12,885 nt of DNA from NCBI GenBank assembly GCA_031259035.1, contig JAIRLZ010000268.1, positions 1 through 12,885 on the forward strand, in the 5' to 3' direction. Within the stretch, counting starts at the first letter, position 1. Every line of letters starts with the position of its first letter. The notes under the pieces were generated by a model. The model saw only the letters and a program-made list of their open reading frames with translations. It was not told the DNA's origin and searched no databases. This stretch comes from Treponema sp. Its GTDB lineage: Bacteria > Spirochaetota > Spirochaetia > Treponematales > Breznakiellaceae. This document shows positions 1-5,977 of the stretch, piece after piece. The translations under genes and the position numbers were made by a program.

Positions 1-187
1 GCATTTTTATATGGCTCGCCGCGGTACCCAAACCCCACTTTAAATGGTACCATTAATCCCCCCCCCCCCCCCATTCCCCTGCGGCCATAACGTCATTGCC
101 ATCCAGCGCGTGATGCCCGCGGGATTCGAGTTCTTTTTTCACAGCCGATCCGATAAAGCCCCGGCTTCCTGAAACAACGATATTCAT
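1..187 (-). CDS. NAD-dependent epimerase/dehydratase (SDR), N-terminal part, out of frame at a G15 tract
   Basis: The ATG at 187-185 follows a strong GGAGG (complement of 197-201) at 9-base spacing. The first residues, MNIVVSGSRGFIGSAV, are a Rossmann start with a GxxGxxG motif (residues 7-13), as in extended short-chain dehydrogenases acting on nucleotide sugars. After about 38 residues the frame enters a run of 15 G (58-72) and stops at TAA 53-55, so as written the protein is cut at about 44 residues. With 16 (or 13) G the frame stays open to the window edge; with 14 G it stops within a few codons. The gene therefore looks phase-OFF in this sequence. It ends the visible cluster, after the RmlC-like gene, and could be the reductase/epimerase finishing the branched sugar (YerF-like role), which is inference. 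The substrate cannot be read from the fragment. Sequencing error in the tract is the main alternative. Confidence 0.72.
58..72 (-). repeat. G15 homopolymer (coding strand) in the left-edge SDR gene
   Basis: Fifteen C on the plus strand, read as G on the coding strand, fall at about codon 39 of the SDR gene. A length of 15 gives an immediate TAA at 53-55. A length of 14 gives a stop about ten codons on. A length of 16 leaves the frame open to the window edge. This is the classic layout of a slipped-strand contingency locus; whether it really varies is inference. Confidence 0.85.
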
Positions 188-196
188 ACTATAAAG

Positions 197-201
197 CCTC
201 C
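197..201 (-). promoter_or_regulatory. Shine-Dalgarno for the left-edge SDR gene
   Basis: GGAGG on the minus strand lies 9 bases before the ATG at 187. This fixes the start at 187 rather than at in-frame codons further upstream that overlap the preceding gene. Confidence 0.7.
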
Positions 202-206
202 ACTTT

Positions 207-773
207 TTATACGAGATGCGCTTCCATTCGCTCAAACGGCGGAAGGTCCAAATCTTTTTGGGAGATTACCAGACGCTCAACGCCGCCTATTTCATCAATG
301 GGATAGTTTATGCCGATTGTTTTATCGTTCCATAAAAATCCGTTCGGCGCGCTTGGATCGTATATCCCCTCAGACTTCACCGAAACCAAAGAATCCGTCA
401 AGCGCAGGGAACCATTCGCGCATCCTTTCGGCACCAATAAACACATGCCATCTTCCGCCGACAACCTAAACCCCTCCCATTTCTTGTAGGTGGGTGAATG
501 CGGACGCAGGTCCGTCACCGCGTTAAAAACCGCCCCTTCCAGTACGCTGAAAAGCCTGATTTGCGGTTTTCTCACTTGCAGCCGGTTTCCGGTGAGCGAT
601 CCCTTGGCGCGTTTCAAAAAATAAGTCTCGGTCGGCTGAAAATGTATCCCGCAGGCGGCGAACTCATACATCGAATAATCTTTCACCAGCCCGCCCCGCT
701 CATCAAAGGCTCCGAAGGATTTGAACAACAGCGCGCCTTCTATCTTTGTCTTTTCAAATGCAAACTGCCCCAT
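207..773 (-). CDS. RmlC-fold (dTDP-4-dehydrorhamnose 3,5-epimerase-like) protein lacking both catalytic histidines
   Basis: The 188-residue product has the RmlC cupin layout and near-normal length: FDERGGLVKDY near residues 23-33, then a region matching the RGLHYQ loop, LEGAVFNAVTDLRPHSPTYKKW (about 78-99, written here as the family's G-V-D-R-SPT signature), VPKGCANG (114-121) and a WND element near 148-150. In RmlC, two histidines do the chemistry: His in RGLH and His in the FAHGF loop. Here those positions read TGNRLQ (Arg64) and GCANGS (Asn120). A standard 3,5-epimerisation is therefore unlikely. The protein may do a different or single epimerisation, or act as a binding or regulatory cupin. 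The ATG at 773 lies 2 bases after the TAA of the thiamine-diphosphate gene. A TTG at 782 with a better-placed GGAG is a possible alternative start overlapping that stop. Family assignment is firm, activity is not. Confidence 0.85.
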   Translation of the reverse strand: MGQFAFEKTKIEGALLFKSFGAFDERGGLVKDYSMYEFAACGIHFQPTETYFLKRAKGSLTGNRLQVRKPQIRLFSVLEGAVFNAVTDLRPHSPTYKKWEGFRLSAEDGMCLLVPKGCANGSLRLTDSLVSVKSEGIYDPSAPNGFLWNDKTIGINYPIDEIGGVERLVISQKDLDLPPFERMEAHLV

Positions 774-775
774 GG

Positions 776-2389
776 TTACCAATCAAACTCCAATTCAATT
801 ATTTCCGGACCGCCGCTGTTTTCATGCAAATCGTTGGAATATTTCACCCCATACGCGCCCGCCACCGCTTTATAATCGGGAGCGTGATACCCGCTGTCTT
901 CGGTGCTGACAAAATAATGGGATGAAAAATTTCTGTCCTGAAACATCGCTATTTGCCCCAGCCTATGGTTGTTTAACAGCGCTATGGTCACCGGTATGTT
1001 ATGATGGGCTATGTAATTCAATTCTTGAATGTTCATCTGCATACACCCGTCGCCCGTAATGCAATACACCGGCTTTCCCGTCGCATAGTACGCTCCTATC
1101 GCGGCCGGAAACGCAAATCCCATCGCCCCTAAACCGGCGGTAAGGAGGATGCGATTAGCCCGCGCCCGCTCCCGGAGCTCCAAAGCCCTCGCAAGGAGGG
1201 CTTTGGAGCGCCCGCTCCCGCAGGTACACACGGCGTCCCGCGGCAATTTGCCCAAGAAATCCGCCACAGGACGCGCTATCCTTGACCCCGCTTCATTTTT
1301 TTGCGTCAATCGTATGCCTTCACATACGCCCCGCCAGCCCTCGAAATCATTATAGGCTTTTTCCGCTCCCAACCGCGCCAGCAACAGCCGTACATCGCAG
1401 ACAACATGCCGCTCACGCTCTTTCACTTTTCTCGTCAATTCATCTTCGTCTATATCCACCCTCACGATCTCCGCGTTCGGCGCGAAATCGCGGTTTCCTT
1501 CGGCTATCGTACGATTTGACAGCCGCGAACCCAACGCTATCACCACATCGGCGCGGTTCGTCATTTCCACGGCTCCGCCGCCGGCAAGGTTGCCGATAAA
1601 CCCTTGATAATACGGGCTTTCCGTATACAGGTCTTGCGCGGGCAACGACGTTACAAACGGCGCTTTCGCCGCGTCTATAAACGCCTTGAACTCCTCAATC
1701 GCATGAGCCTGCCGGATTCCCGCGCCCGCTATGACGAGCGGCCTCACTCCCGCGTTGATCGCCGCGACAACATCCCGCGCCGCTTTTTCCATCACTCCCG
1801 CGTCAAAACGGTCATAATACCGTTGTAAAACATCCGCTTCTTTCGCCCGCTCCACGCCGCGCTCCGTAATTTCCGTCCGCGATATATCAACCGGTATGTC
1901 CAGCAGCACGGGGCCTTTCCTGCCGCTCACCGCCGTCTGCCACGCCTGTTCCAGTTCATACGGCAGATCATCCGCCGTCAACACCGTTTTCGCGTATTTC
2001 GTTATTGACTTTACGATTGCTATAGCATCTATTTCCTGCACGCCGATCTGCCGGATTTTCGATCCTCCCTTAAACTGGGACGTATGCACCTGCGCGGTGA
2101 TAAAAATAACAGGAATCGAATCCAACCATGCGTCCGCTATCCCCGACACCGCGTTTGTCGCGCCAGGCCCCTGCATTACCAGGCACACCGCCGGCTTCTC
2201 CGAGGCTAAACTATAGCCGCACGCCGCGTACGCGGACGCCTGCTCATGGTAATTCAAATGCGCCGCTATTTCTCCCCGCCGCTTGCGAAGCGCCTCCAAG
2301 AAGAACCCCAACGTCGATCCGGGATAGCAAAATACGTCGCGTATTCCTTGCCGGATGATGTAATCTATCATATATTCTGACACTGTCAT
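776..2389 (-). CDS. Thiamine-diphosphate-dependent acetolactate-synthase-like enzyme, YerE-like
   Basis: The 537-residue product has the three-domain AHAS/pyruvate-decarboxylase plan. The N-terminal Pyr domain carries the catalytic Glu49 in NYHEQ, followed by a QGPGATNAVSG loop. A central domain follows at roughly 190-330. The C-terminal PP domain holds the ThDP/Mg motif GDG (446-448) with NN at 473-474. In O-antigen clusters with RfbG and RfbH, such proteins include Yersinia YerE, which moves a two-carbon unit from pyruvate onto C4 of a CDP-3,6-dideoxy-4-hexulose to make yersiniose. The same job is inferred here from context. The start is ATG 2389 behind GAGGAG. Two oddities: the tail after GVKYSNDL is about 20 or more residues shorter than I expect, and residues about 394-404 are encoded by a perfect DNA palindrome. 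Other possible roles are true acetolactate synthesis or another ThDP carboligation, but no regulatory-subunit gene is nearby. Confidence 0.85.
   Translation of the reverse strand: MTVSEYMIDYIIRQGIRDVFCYPGSTLGFFLEALRKRRGEIAAHLNYHEQASAYAACGYSLASEKPAVCLVMQGPGATNAVSGIADAWLDSIPVIFITAQVHTSQFKGGSKIRQIGVQEIDAIAIVKSITKYAKTVLTADDLPYELEQAWQTAVSGRKGPVLLDIPVDISRTEITERGVERAKEADVLQRYYDRFDAGVMEKAARDVVAAINAGVRPLVIAGAGIRQAHAIEEFKAFIDAAKAPFVTSLPAQDLYTESPYYQGFIGNLAGGGAVEMTNRADVVIALGSRLSNRTIAEGNRDFAPNAEIVRVDIDEDELTRKVKERERHVVCDVRLLLARLGAEKAYNDFEGWRGVCEGIRLTQKNEAGSRIARPVADFLGKLPRDAVCTCGSGRSKALLARALELRERARANRILLTAGLGAMGFAFPAAIGAYYATGKPVYCITGDGCMQMNIQELNYIAHHNIPVTIALLNNHRLGQIAMFQDRNFSSHYFVSTEDSGYHAPDYKAVAGAYGVKYSNDLHENSGGPEIIELEFDW
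1177..1209. repeat. Perfect 14-bp palindrome with 5-base loop inside the ThDP enzyme gene
   Basis: The arms at 1177-1190 (GCTCCAAAGCCCTC) and 1196-1209 are exact reverse complements around a 5-base loop. A 13-base direct repeat (GCGCCCGCTCCCG) flanks them at 1162-1174 and 1208-1220. The segment encodes SKALLARALE-like residues in the loop before LLTAGLGAMGF, where the family usually has a differently composed stretch. It could be a small in-frame palindromic insertion. It is not a terminator, since it is intragenic with no T-run. Confidence 0.75.
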
Positions 2390-2475
2390 AGCTTCACTCC
2401 TCTCCTATGTTAGCATGTCGCAGGATTTTAACTACTAGGGCCTGTTCACACTCCGCCATTCCCGGCGAACAGCCG

Positions 2476-3906
2476 CTACACCGCCGCCGCGTCCTTTTTA
2501 TTAAATTGCCGCGCGATTTCCAGCGCCCGCTCTATCGCGGCGTCCATATCGTAATATTTATAATCCGCCAAGCGCCCCGCCAACGCCAACTGCGGTATGC
2601 CGTCAATCATCAGGCGGTATTTTTCATATAATTTTTTGTTGCCACAGGTTAATATCGGGTAATACGGTTCCATCCCCTTTCCGGCTTGCAGAGGATATTC
2701 AACCGCTATTGACGTCACTCCCGGCGCGTACTGGCTCAACAACTTTTTATACTCCACGATCCGTGTATACCCTTTCGCATTCGGGTACGCGACGCATAGG
2801 CCGGGCTGGTAACTTTCCGTATATTCCGTCCGCCAGTCAAACGCCAGCGATCTATACGGCAGCTTTCCTAATTTATAACCAGCCAGTTCGTCTATCGCGC
2901 CCGTCCAGAGAATGGTCGCGTTTTGCGGCAAGGGCTTGCCGTCCCATAGAGCGGCGTTATTGTCAAAATCAATCTTTAAATGATCCAGCGCGTCCGTATT
3001 CAACGCAATATCTATATTCTGATGGCGCAACATGCGTTCAAACACTTTGGCGAATCCCTCTTTAGGCACGCGCTGATATTTCACTTTCACCAATTCCGTT
3101 CCGTAATTCAGCAGCATCGGAACGCGGTTAATTACGGACGCATCCAACTGTTCGGGGTCGACGCCCCATTGTTTTGACGTATACGGACGGAAGTCCAATT
3201 CAAATAAAATGTCAGCGAACTCAATTATATCTTTGTCACTTGAAGCATATAATTCGCTGATTGTAACTCTATCCCGGCCCGGGAATTCTTTTAATAAAAT
3301 TTCTTTCAATTCCGCCGCTTTATCTTTATATAAAACGCCGGACGCGCCAGCCCCCCCCCCCCCCCCGTACAGCGTATCGATAACGGAAAAATTAAACGGA
3401 TATACAACCGGTTCAATAAAAGAATTTTCAAACGGATGGTTATGATGCAGAACGCCCGCCAATGGATCGGAACTGAAATCCACGCGGCTCGGATTGTCTC
3501 TTACGCGCCAATCCCCGAAATCTTTCACCACATCCCACACATCCTCGCTGCCGGTATGAAACAAATGCACCCCATACCGCTGAACCAGAATGCCGTTTTC
3601 ATCAACCTCGTCAAACATGTTGCCGGCGATATGGCGGCGTCTTTCAAGAATCAAGCATTTTTTATTTTGTTCAGCCATTTTTCTGGCGACAACCGAGCCG
3701 ACAAAACCGCAGCCGACGATCACATAGTCGTAATTATGAATGTCTATTGGCTGAACCTGTTCCAAAGCCTCACGGCGTGAGGCTCCCGCCGACCGCATCA
3801 GGGCCGGCGGGGGGGGGGGGGGGTAGCTCATCAGGGCCGGCGGGGGTATCTCATCAGGGCGGGCGGCGTAAGGCGCTGGGTTTTGGAACAGGCTCGGTTT
3901 ATTCAT
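2476..3906 (-). CDS. glf: UDP-galactopyranose mutase with two homopolymer tracts
   Basis: The flavoenzyme interconverts UDP-galactopyranose and UDP-galactofuranose in the cytoplasm, supplying Galf for surface glycans. The canonical core starts near residue 58, with YDYVIVGCGFVGS (FAD dinucleotide fold), ERRRHIAGNMFDE, YGVHLFHT, SKQWGVDPEQLDASVINRVP, and the family's closing RLADYKYYDMD with the Tyr/Asp of the active site. At 476 residues it is roughly 90 longer than usual. The excess is a proline-rich, repeat-encoded N-terminal extension (residues about 9-50), a glycine-rich insertion GGGGGAGASG at 181-190, and a divergent stretch around 140-172. ATG 3906 lies 2 bases after the preceding stop, with a weak GGAAG. 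Tracts of C15 (codons 28-33) and G16 (codons 180-186) are both in frame at the lengths given; a one-base change in either gives an early stop. An in-frame ATG at 3798, after the first tract, could restore translation but has no visible ribosome site. Confidence 0.92.
   Translation of the reverse strand: MNKPSLFQNPAPYAARPDEIPPPALMSYPPPPPPALMRSAGASRREALEQVQPIDIHNYDYVIVGCGFVGSVVARKMAEQNKKCLILERRRHIAGNMFDEVDENGILVQRYGVHLFHTGSEDVWDVVKDFGDWRVRDNPSRVDFSSDPLAGVLHHNHPFENSFIEPVVYPFNFSVIDTLYGGGGGAGASGVLYKDKAAELKEILLKEFPGRDRVTISELYASSDKDIIEFADILFELDFRPYTSKQWGVDPEQLDASVINRVPMLLNYGTELVKVKYQRVPKEGFAKVFERMLRHQNIDIALNTDALDHLKIDFDNNAALWDGKPLPQNATILWTGAIDELAGYKLGKLPYRSLAFDWRTEYTESYQPGLCVAYPNAKGYTRIVEYKKLLSQYAPGVTSIAVEYPLQAGKGMEPYYPILTCGNKKLYEKYRLMIDGIPQLALAGRLADYKYYDMDAAIERALEIARQFNKKDAAAV
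3351..3366 (-). repeat. G16 homopolymer (coding strand) inside glf
   Basis: Sixteen C on the plus strand encode five Gly after DTLY (residues 181-185) and donate the first base of the following Ala codon. Lengths of 15 and 17 both lead to stop codons within about 20 codons, so only lengths of 16 plus or minus 3 keep the mutase whole. Confidence 0.88.
3796..3863 (-). repeat. Imperfect tandem repeat (23/33-bp units) containing the tract
   Basis: The core CATCAGGGCCGGC recurs on the plus strand at 3796 and 3829, with a one-base variant at 3852, so the offsets are 33 and 23 bases. The difference is the G run: 15 in the first copy, 5 in the second. Expansion of a short run within a duplicated unit is the simplest origin for the long tract. 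The copies are read in different frames. Confidence 0.7.
3809..3823 (-). repeat. C15 homopolymer (coding strand) near the 5' end of glf
   Basis: Fifteen G on the plus strand, C on the coding strand, start in the third base of Tyr28 and encode prolines. A length of 15 is in frame with the mutase core. Lengths of 14 and 16 both run into stops within about 8 to 16 codons, before the flavin-binding motif. Confidence 0.88.
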
Positions 3907-3908
3907 TT

Positions 3909-5012
3909 TTAGTCTTCCACGCTCATCTTAAACCGCGCGACCGCTTCACGGAGAGAAATTTGAGGGCGCCATCCAAGCGCGCTTAGGCGCGCAGCGCTTA
4001 GGCGCGCAGCGCTTAGGCGCTTAATCTTCGGCGCGCCCTGATCTTCCAATCTTTCGGATCCCTGTATTTTCACGGCGATATGTTTCTCCTTGAAAACTTC
4101 TTGCGCCGTCCGCGCGAACTCCTTCATCGTATACACCAAACCGGAGCCTATGTTGTAGGGCTTCAACACATCTCCAGACAATAAAACGTAAAACAACCCC
4201 GCGACCAAATCCGTAAAATACAAGAATTCCCGTTTCGCGGTTCCGTCCGATTGTATGACAATATCCTCGCCCCTTAACGCCGCGGACAAAAAATCCGCGA
4301 GCGCGGACCCTTTGTCAAGCCTCGCGCCGGGTCCAAAAGAATTGGGAAACCGCGCTATCTTCACCGGCAACGCGCATTCGATGTTATACGCCAGCCCCAT
4401 CGTTTCGCAGATGCGTTTTGATTCGCCGTAGATTGATCGTACCGTCAACGGGTCCATATACCCATAATCGCTTTCGCCAACGCCGTCTTCTTTCAGCGGA
4501 TCCCCGTAAACCGCCGCTGACGAAGTGAGTAAAATGACCGGTCCCGCCGCCGCCGACGCCGTTTCTTTTGCATATTCAAACATGTTGCGCAGCCCGAAAT
4601 AAGCCGTATCAAGCACCTTTACAGGCATGCCGGTGTAAAACTTCGGTCCGGCTATCCCCGCCCCATGAACGATATAATCCACCGCTTCCACACCGGCGAC
4701 GGCGCGCAGATCTTCCGCGTCAATCGGCTCTAAAATATCATGAATGTATATTTTCAGATGAGAATCGCCCGCATAGCCGGCGTACATCGCCCTCGCTTTC
4801 TCAAGATTCCTCGCCACGCAGATTACGGCGCAATTCAAACCGCGCTCGCGGTTCAACTCAAGCAGAACGTACGCAAAATACGCCAGAAAGCCTGACGTGC
4901 CGCCTGTCACCAGCACGGTCTTGCCGCGGAACGCCTCCCATTTGTCATCAAGCCCATAGTTATGAATAATGCTGTGAACGTCTTCAATTACCACCTTTTT
5001 CACCGCGCCCAT
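3909..5012 (-). CDS. NAD-dependent epimerase/dehydratase (extended SDR)
   Basis: The 367-residue product has a Rossmann motif TGGTSGF (36-42), TSSAAVYG (163-170) and the catalytic YGESK (Tyr195, Lys199), followed by FGPGAR and the NIGSG element of sugar-nucleotide epimerases and decarboxylases. Residues 1-30 (VVIEDVHSIIHNYGLDDKWEAF) precede the fold, as in a class of O-antigen-cluster SDRs related to UDP-glucuronate decarboxylase and dTDP-glucose dehydratase. The exact reaction is not readable. The start overlaps the end of the glycosyltransferase gene (stop at 4984-4986). ATG 5012 is chosen, but GTG 5003 has the better-spaced AGAAGG and is a real alternative. The C-terminal end contains RLSAA repeated by a 15-bp DNA tandem repeat before LGWRP, where most relatives have one copy. 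The mutase gene starts 2 bases after the TAA. Confidence 0.82.
   Translation of the reverse strand: MGAVKKVVIEDVHSIIHNYGLDDKWEAFRGKTVLVTGGTSGFLAYFAYVLLELNRERGLNCAVICVARNLEKARAMYAGYAGDSHLKIYIHDILEPIDAEDLRAVAGVEAVDYIVHGAGIAGPKFYTGMPVKVLDTAYFGLRNMFEYAKETASAAAGPVILLTSSAAVYGDPLKEDGVGESDYGYMDPLTVRSIYGESKRICETMGLAYNIECALPVKIARFPNSFGPGARLDKGSALADFLSAALRGEDIVIQSDGTAKREFLYFTDLVAGLFYVLLSGDVLKPYNIGSGLVYTMKEFARTAQEVFKEKHIAVKIQGSERLEDQGAPKIKRLSAARLSAARLSALGWRPQISLREAVARFKMSVED
3979..4020 (-). repeat. 15-bp tandem repeat, about 2.8 copies, in an SDR gene
   Basis: GCGCTTAGGCGCGCA on the plus strand repeats exactly at 3979-3993 and 3994-4008, and partly at 4009-4020. The unit is five codons (RLSAA on the coding strand), so copy-number change would add or remove five residues near residues 331-346 without breaking the frame. 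Confidence 0.85.
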
Positions 5013-5961
5013 CCTTCTCTTCAAAATTAATGCGTTTCCTTTCCACCACTTTTTGCTTTTCGATTTGAGACGCCATCTTTCTGATATTAAGAATGTACTC
5101 CCCGACAATTCCCAAAAAAAACAATTGGAATCCGCACAGGAGGGAGATTAAGACATACATTGTCGCAAATCCGGTGGGAAATGACCTCCAACTTGTCAAT
5201 TTACGGATAAATACATACAACCCATACATAAGGCTCGCCGCTGATATAAAAAAACCGGCGAAAGTGCAAATCCTGATAAGCGCCGTTGAAAACGAGGTGA
5301 CCCTGTCAGCCGCCGCCGCATAGTACTGCATGAATTTAAAACCCGACGTCTTTTTCTGCTCGCGCACTTTGTACGGTATTTTAGCAATCCTGGCGCAATA
5401 TTTGACAATGAAAAAGGGGATCGAAGTCTCATACCCGCCGATCTTAAAAAGCAAATCCGCCATGCGCCTGTCAAGCAAAAAGAAAACGGAGGCGTTTCTT
5501 ATCACCGGCAAGCCTGAAAGTTTGGCGATCAGCCAATAATAAACCGGCTTTCCTATTGACGAAATAAAGCTGGAGCTTTTATTCCTGTTTTGCCTGACGC
5601 CGACCACCGCGTCATTGCCCTTTTCCCACTCCTTGACAAACGCGGGCGCCATATCCAGCGGCTGCTGCCCGTCAGAATCAAACCGCATGACGCAATCGCC
5701 AGTCGCGTTTGAGAGCGCGTTATAAAAACTTATATTCGGCCCATAGTTCCCCGCGTTGAAGATGGCTTTCACTTTAGGGTGCTTCGCGCACAACGCTTCC
5801 ATTTTGTCTCTGGTTCCATCAGTGGAGGCGTTGTCCGCCATAATTATCTCATAATCGTACTGCGGAAGCCGGCTCTCAAGCATGTGTACGGCTTCTTCAA
5901 TCGTCTCTTCAATCGCCCTCTCCTCGTTATACGCGGATGTCACCAACGATATTTTCTTCAC
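4984..5961 (-). CDS. Family 2 glycosyltransferase, GtrB/DPM1-like, two C-terminal membrane helices
   Basis: The 325-residue product starts with VKKISLVTSAYNEERAI and has the GT-A features DNASTDGT (43-50) and RFDSDGQQP (93-101), the latter matching the metal-binding D-x-D region of the family. Two strong hydrophobic spans near 228-253 and 266-292 are followed by a positively charged tail, the layout of bactoprenol glucosyltransferases (GtrB) and dolichol-phosphate mannosyltransferase relatives. It most likely transfers a sugar from a nucleotide donor to undecaprenyl phosphate at the inner face of the membrane. Sugar identity is unknown. GTG 5961 is preferred because GAGGAGGAG directly precedes it; a TTG at 5985 would extend it by eight residues and overlap the preceding stop at 5978-5980. 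It is the only glycosyltransferase visible in the cluster. Confidence 0.87.
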   Translation of the reverse strand: MKKISLVTSAYNEERAIEETIEEAVHMLESRLPQYDYEIIMADNASTDGTRDKMEALCAKHPKVKAIFNAGNYGPNISFYNALSNATGDCVMRFDSDGQQPLDMAPAFVKEWEKGNDAVVGVRQNRNKSSSFISSIGKPVYYWLIAKLSGLPVIRNASVFFLLDRRMADLLFKIGGYETSIPFFIVKYCARIAKIPYKVREQKKTSGFKFMQYYAAAADRVTSFSTALIRICTFAGFFISAASLMYGLYVFIRKLTSWRSFPTGFATMYVLISLLCGFQLFFLGIVGEYILNIRKMASQIEKQKVVERKRINFEEKDGRGEKGGN

Positions 5962-5977
5962 CGCCTCCTCCTCTTTT

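Larger units (their letters stand above)
3756..3892. repeat. 11-bp inverted repeat flanking the low-complexity 5' end of glf
   Basis: CCTGTTCCAAA at 3756-3766 is the exact reverse complement of 3882-3892. The match extends to 15 of 17 bases at 3753-3769 against 3879-3895. Between the arms lie about 115 bases holding the short tandem repeats, the C15 tract and a small hairpin (3766-3773 with 3777-3784). The whole unit lies inside the non-canonical N-terminal extension of the mutase. It looks like a small inserted element, but I recognise no known element. Confidence 0.6.

Noticed and set aside
207..773. dTDP-rhamnose pathway
   Set aside because: Only the RmlC-like gene points to it, and that lacks the catalytic histidines. 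No RmlA, RmlB or RmlD is seen, while the CDP-sugar enzymes are clear.
776..2389. Biosynthetic acetolactate synthase (ilvB) for branched-chain amino acids
   Set aside because: No ilvN, ilvC or other amino-acid gene is nearby, and the gene is packed between sugar-nucleotide genes. It remains possible but less likely than a sugar-modifying role.
2390..2475. Possible terminator or promoter between glf and the ThDP-enzyme gene
   Set aside because: CTGTTC/GAACAG arms exist but the loop is about 19 bases and no T-run follows. I see no convincing -35/-10 pair; the gap holds only the downstream ribosome site.
3796..3863. CRISPR-like array
   Set aside because: The repeats are few, directly adjacent, inside a coding gene and without spacers.
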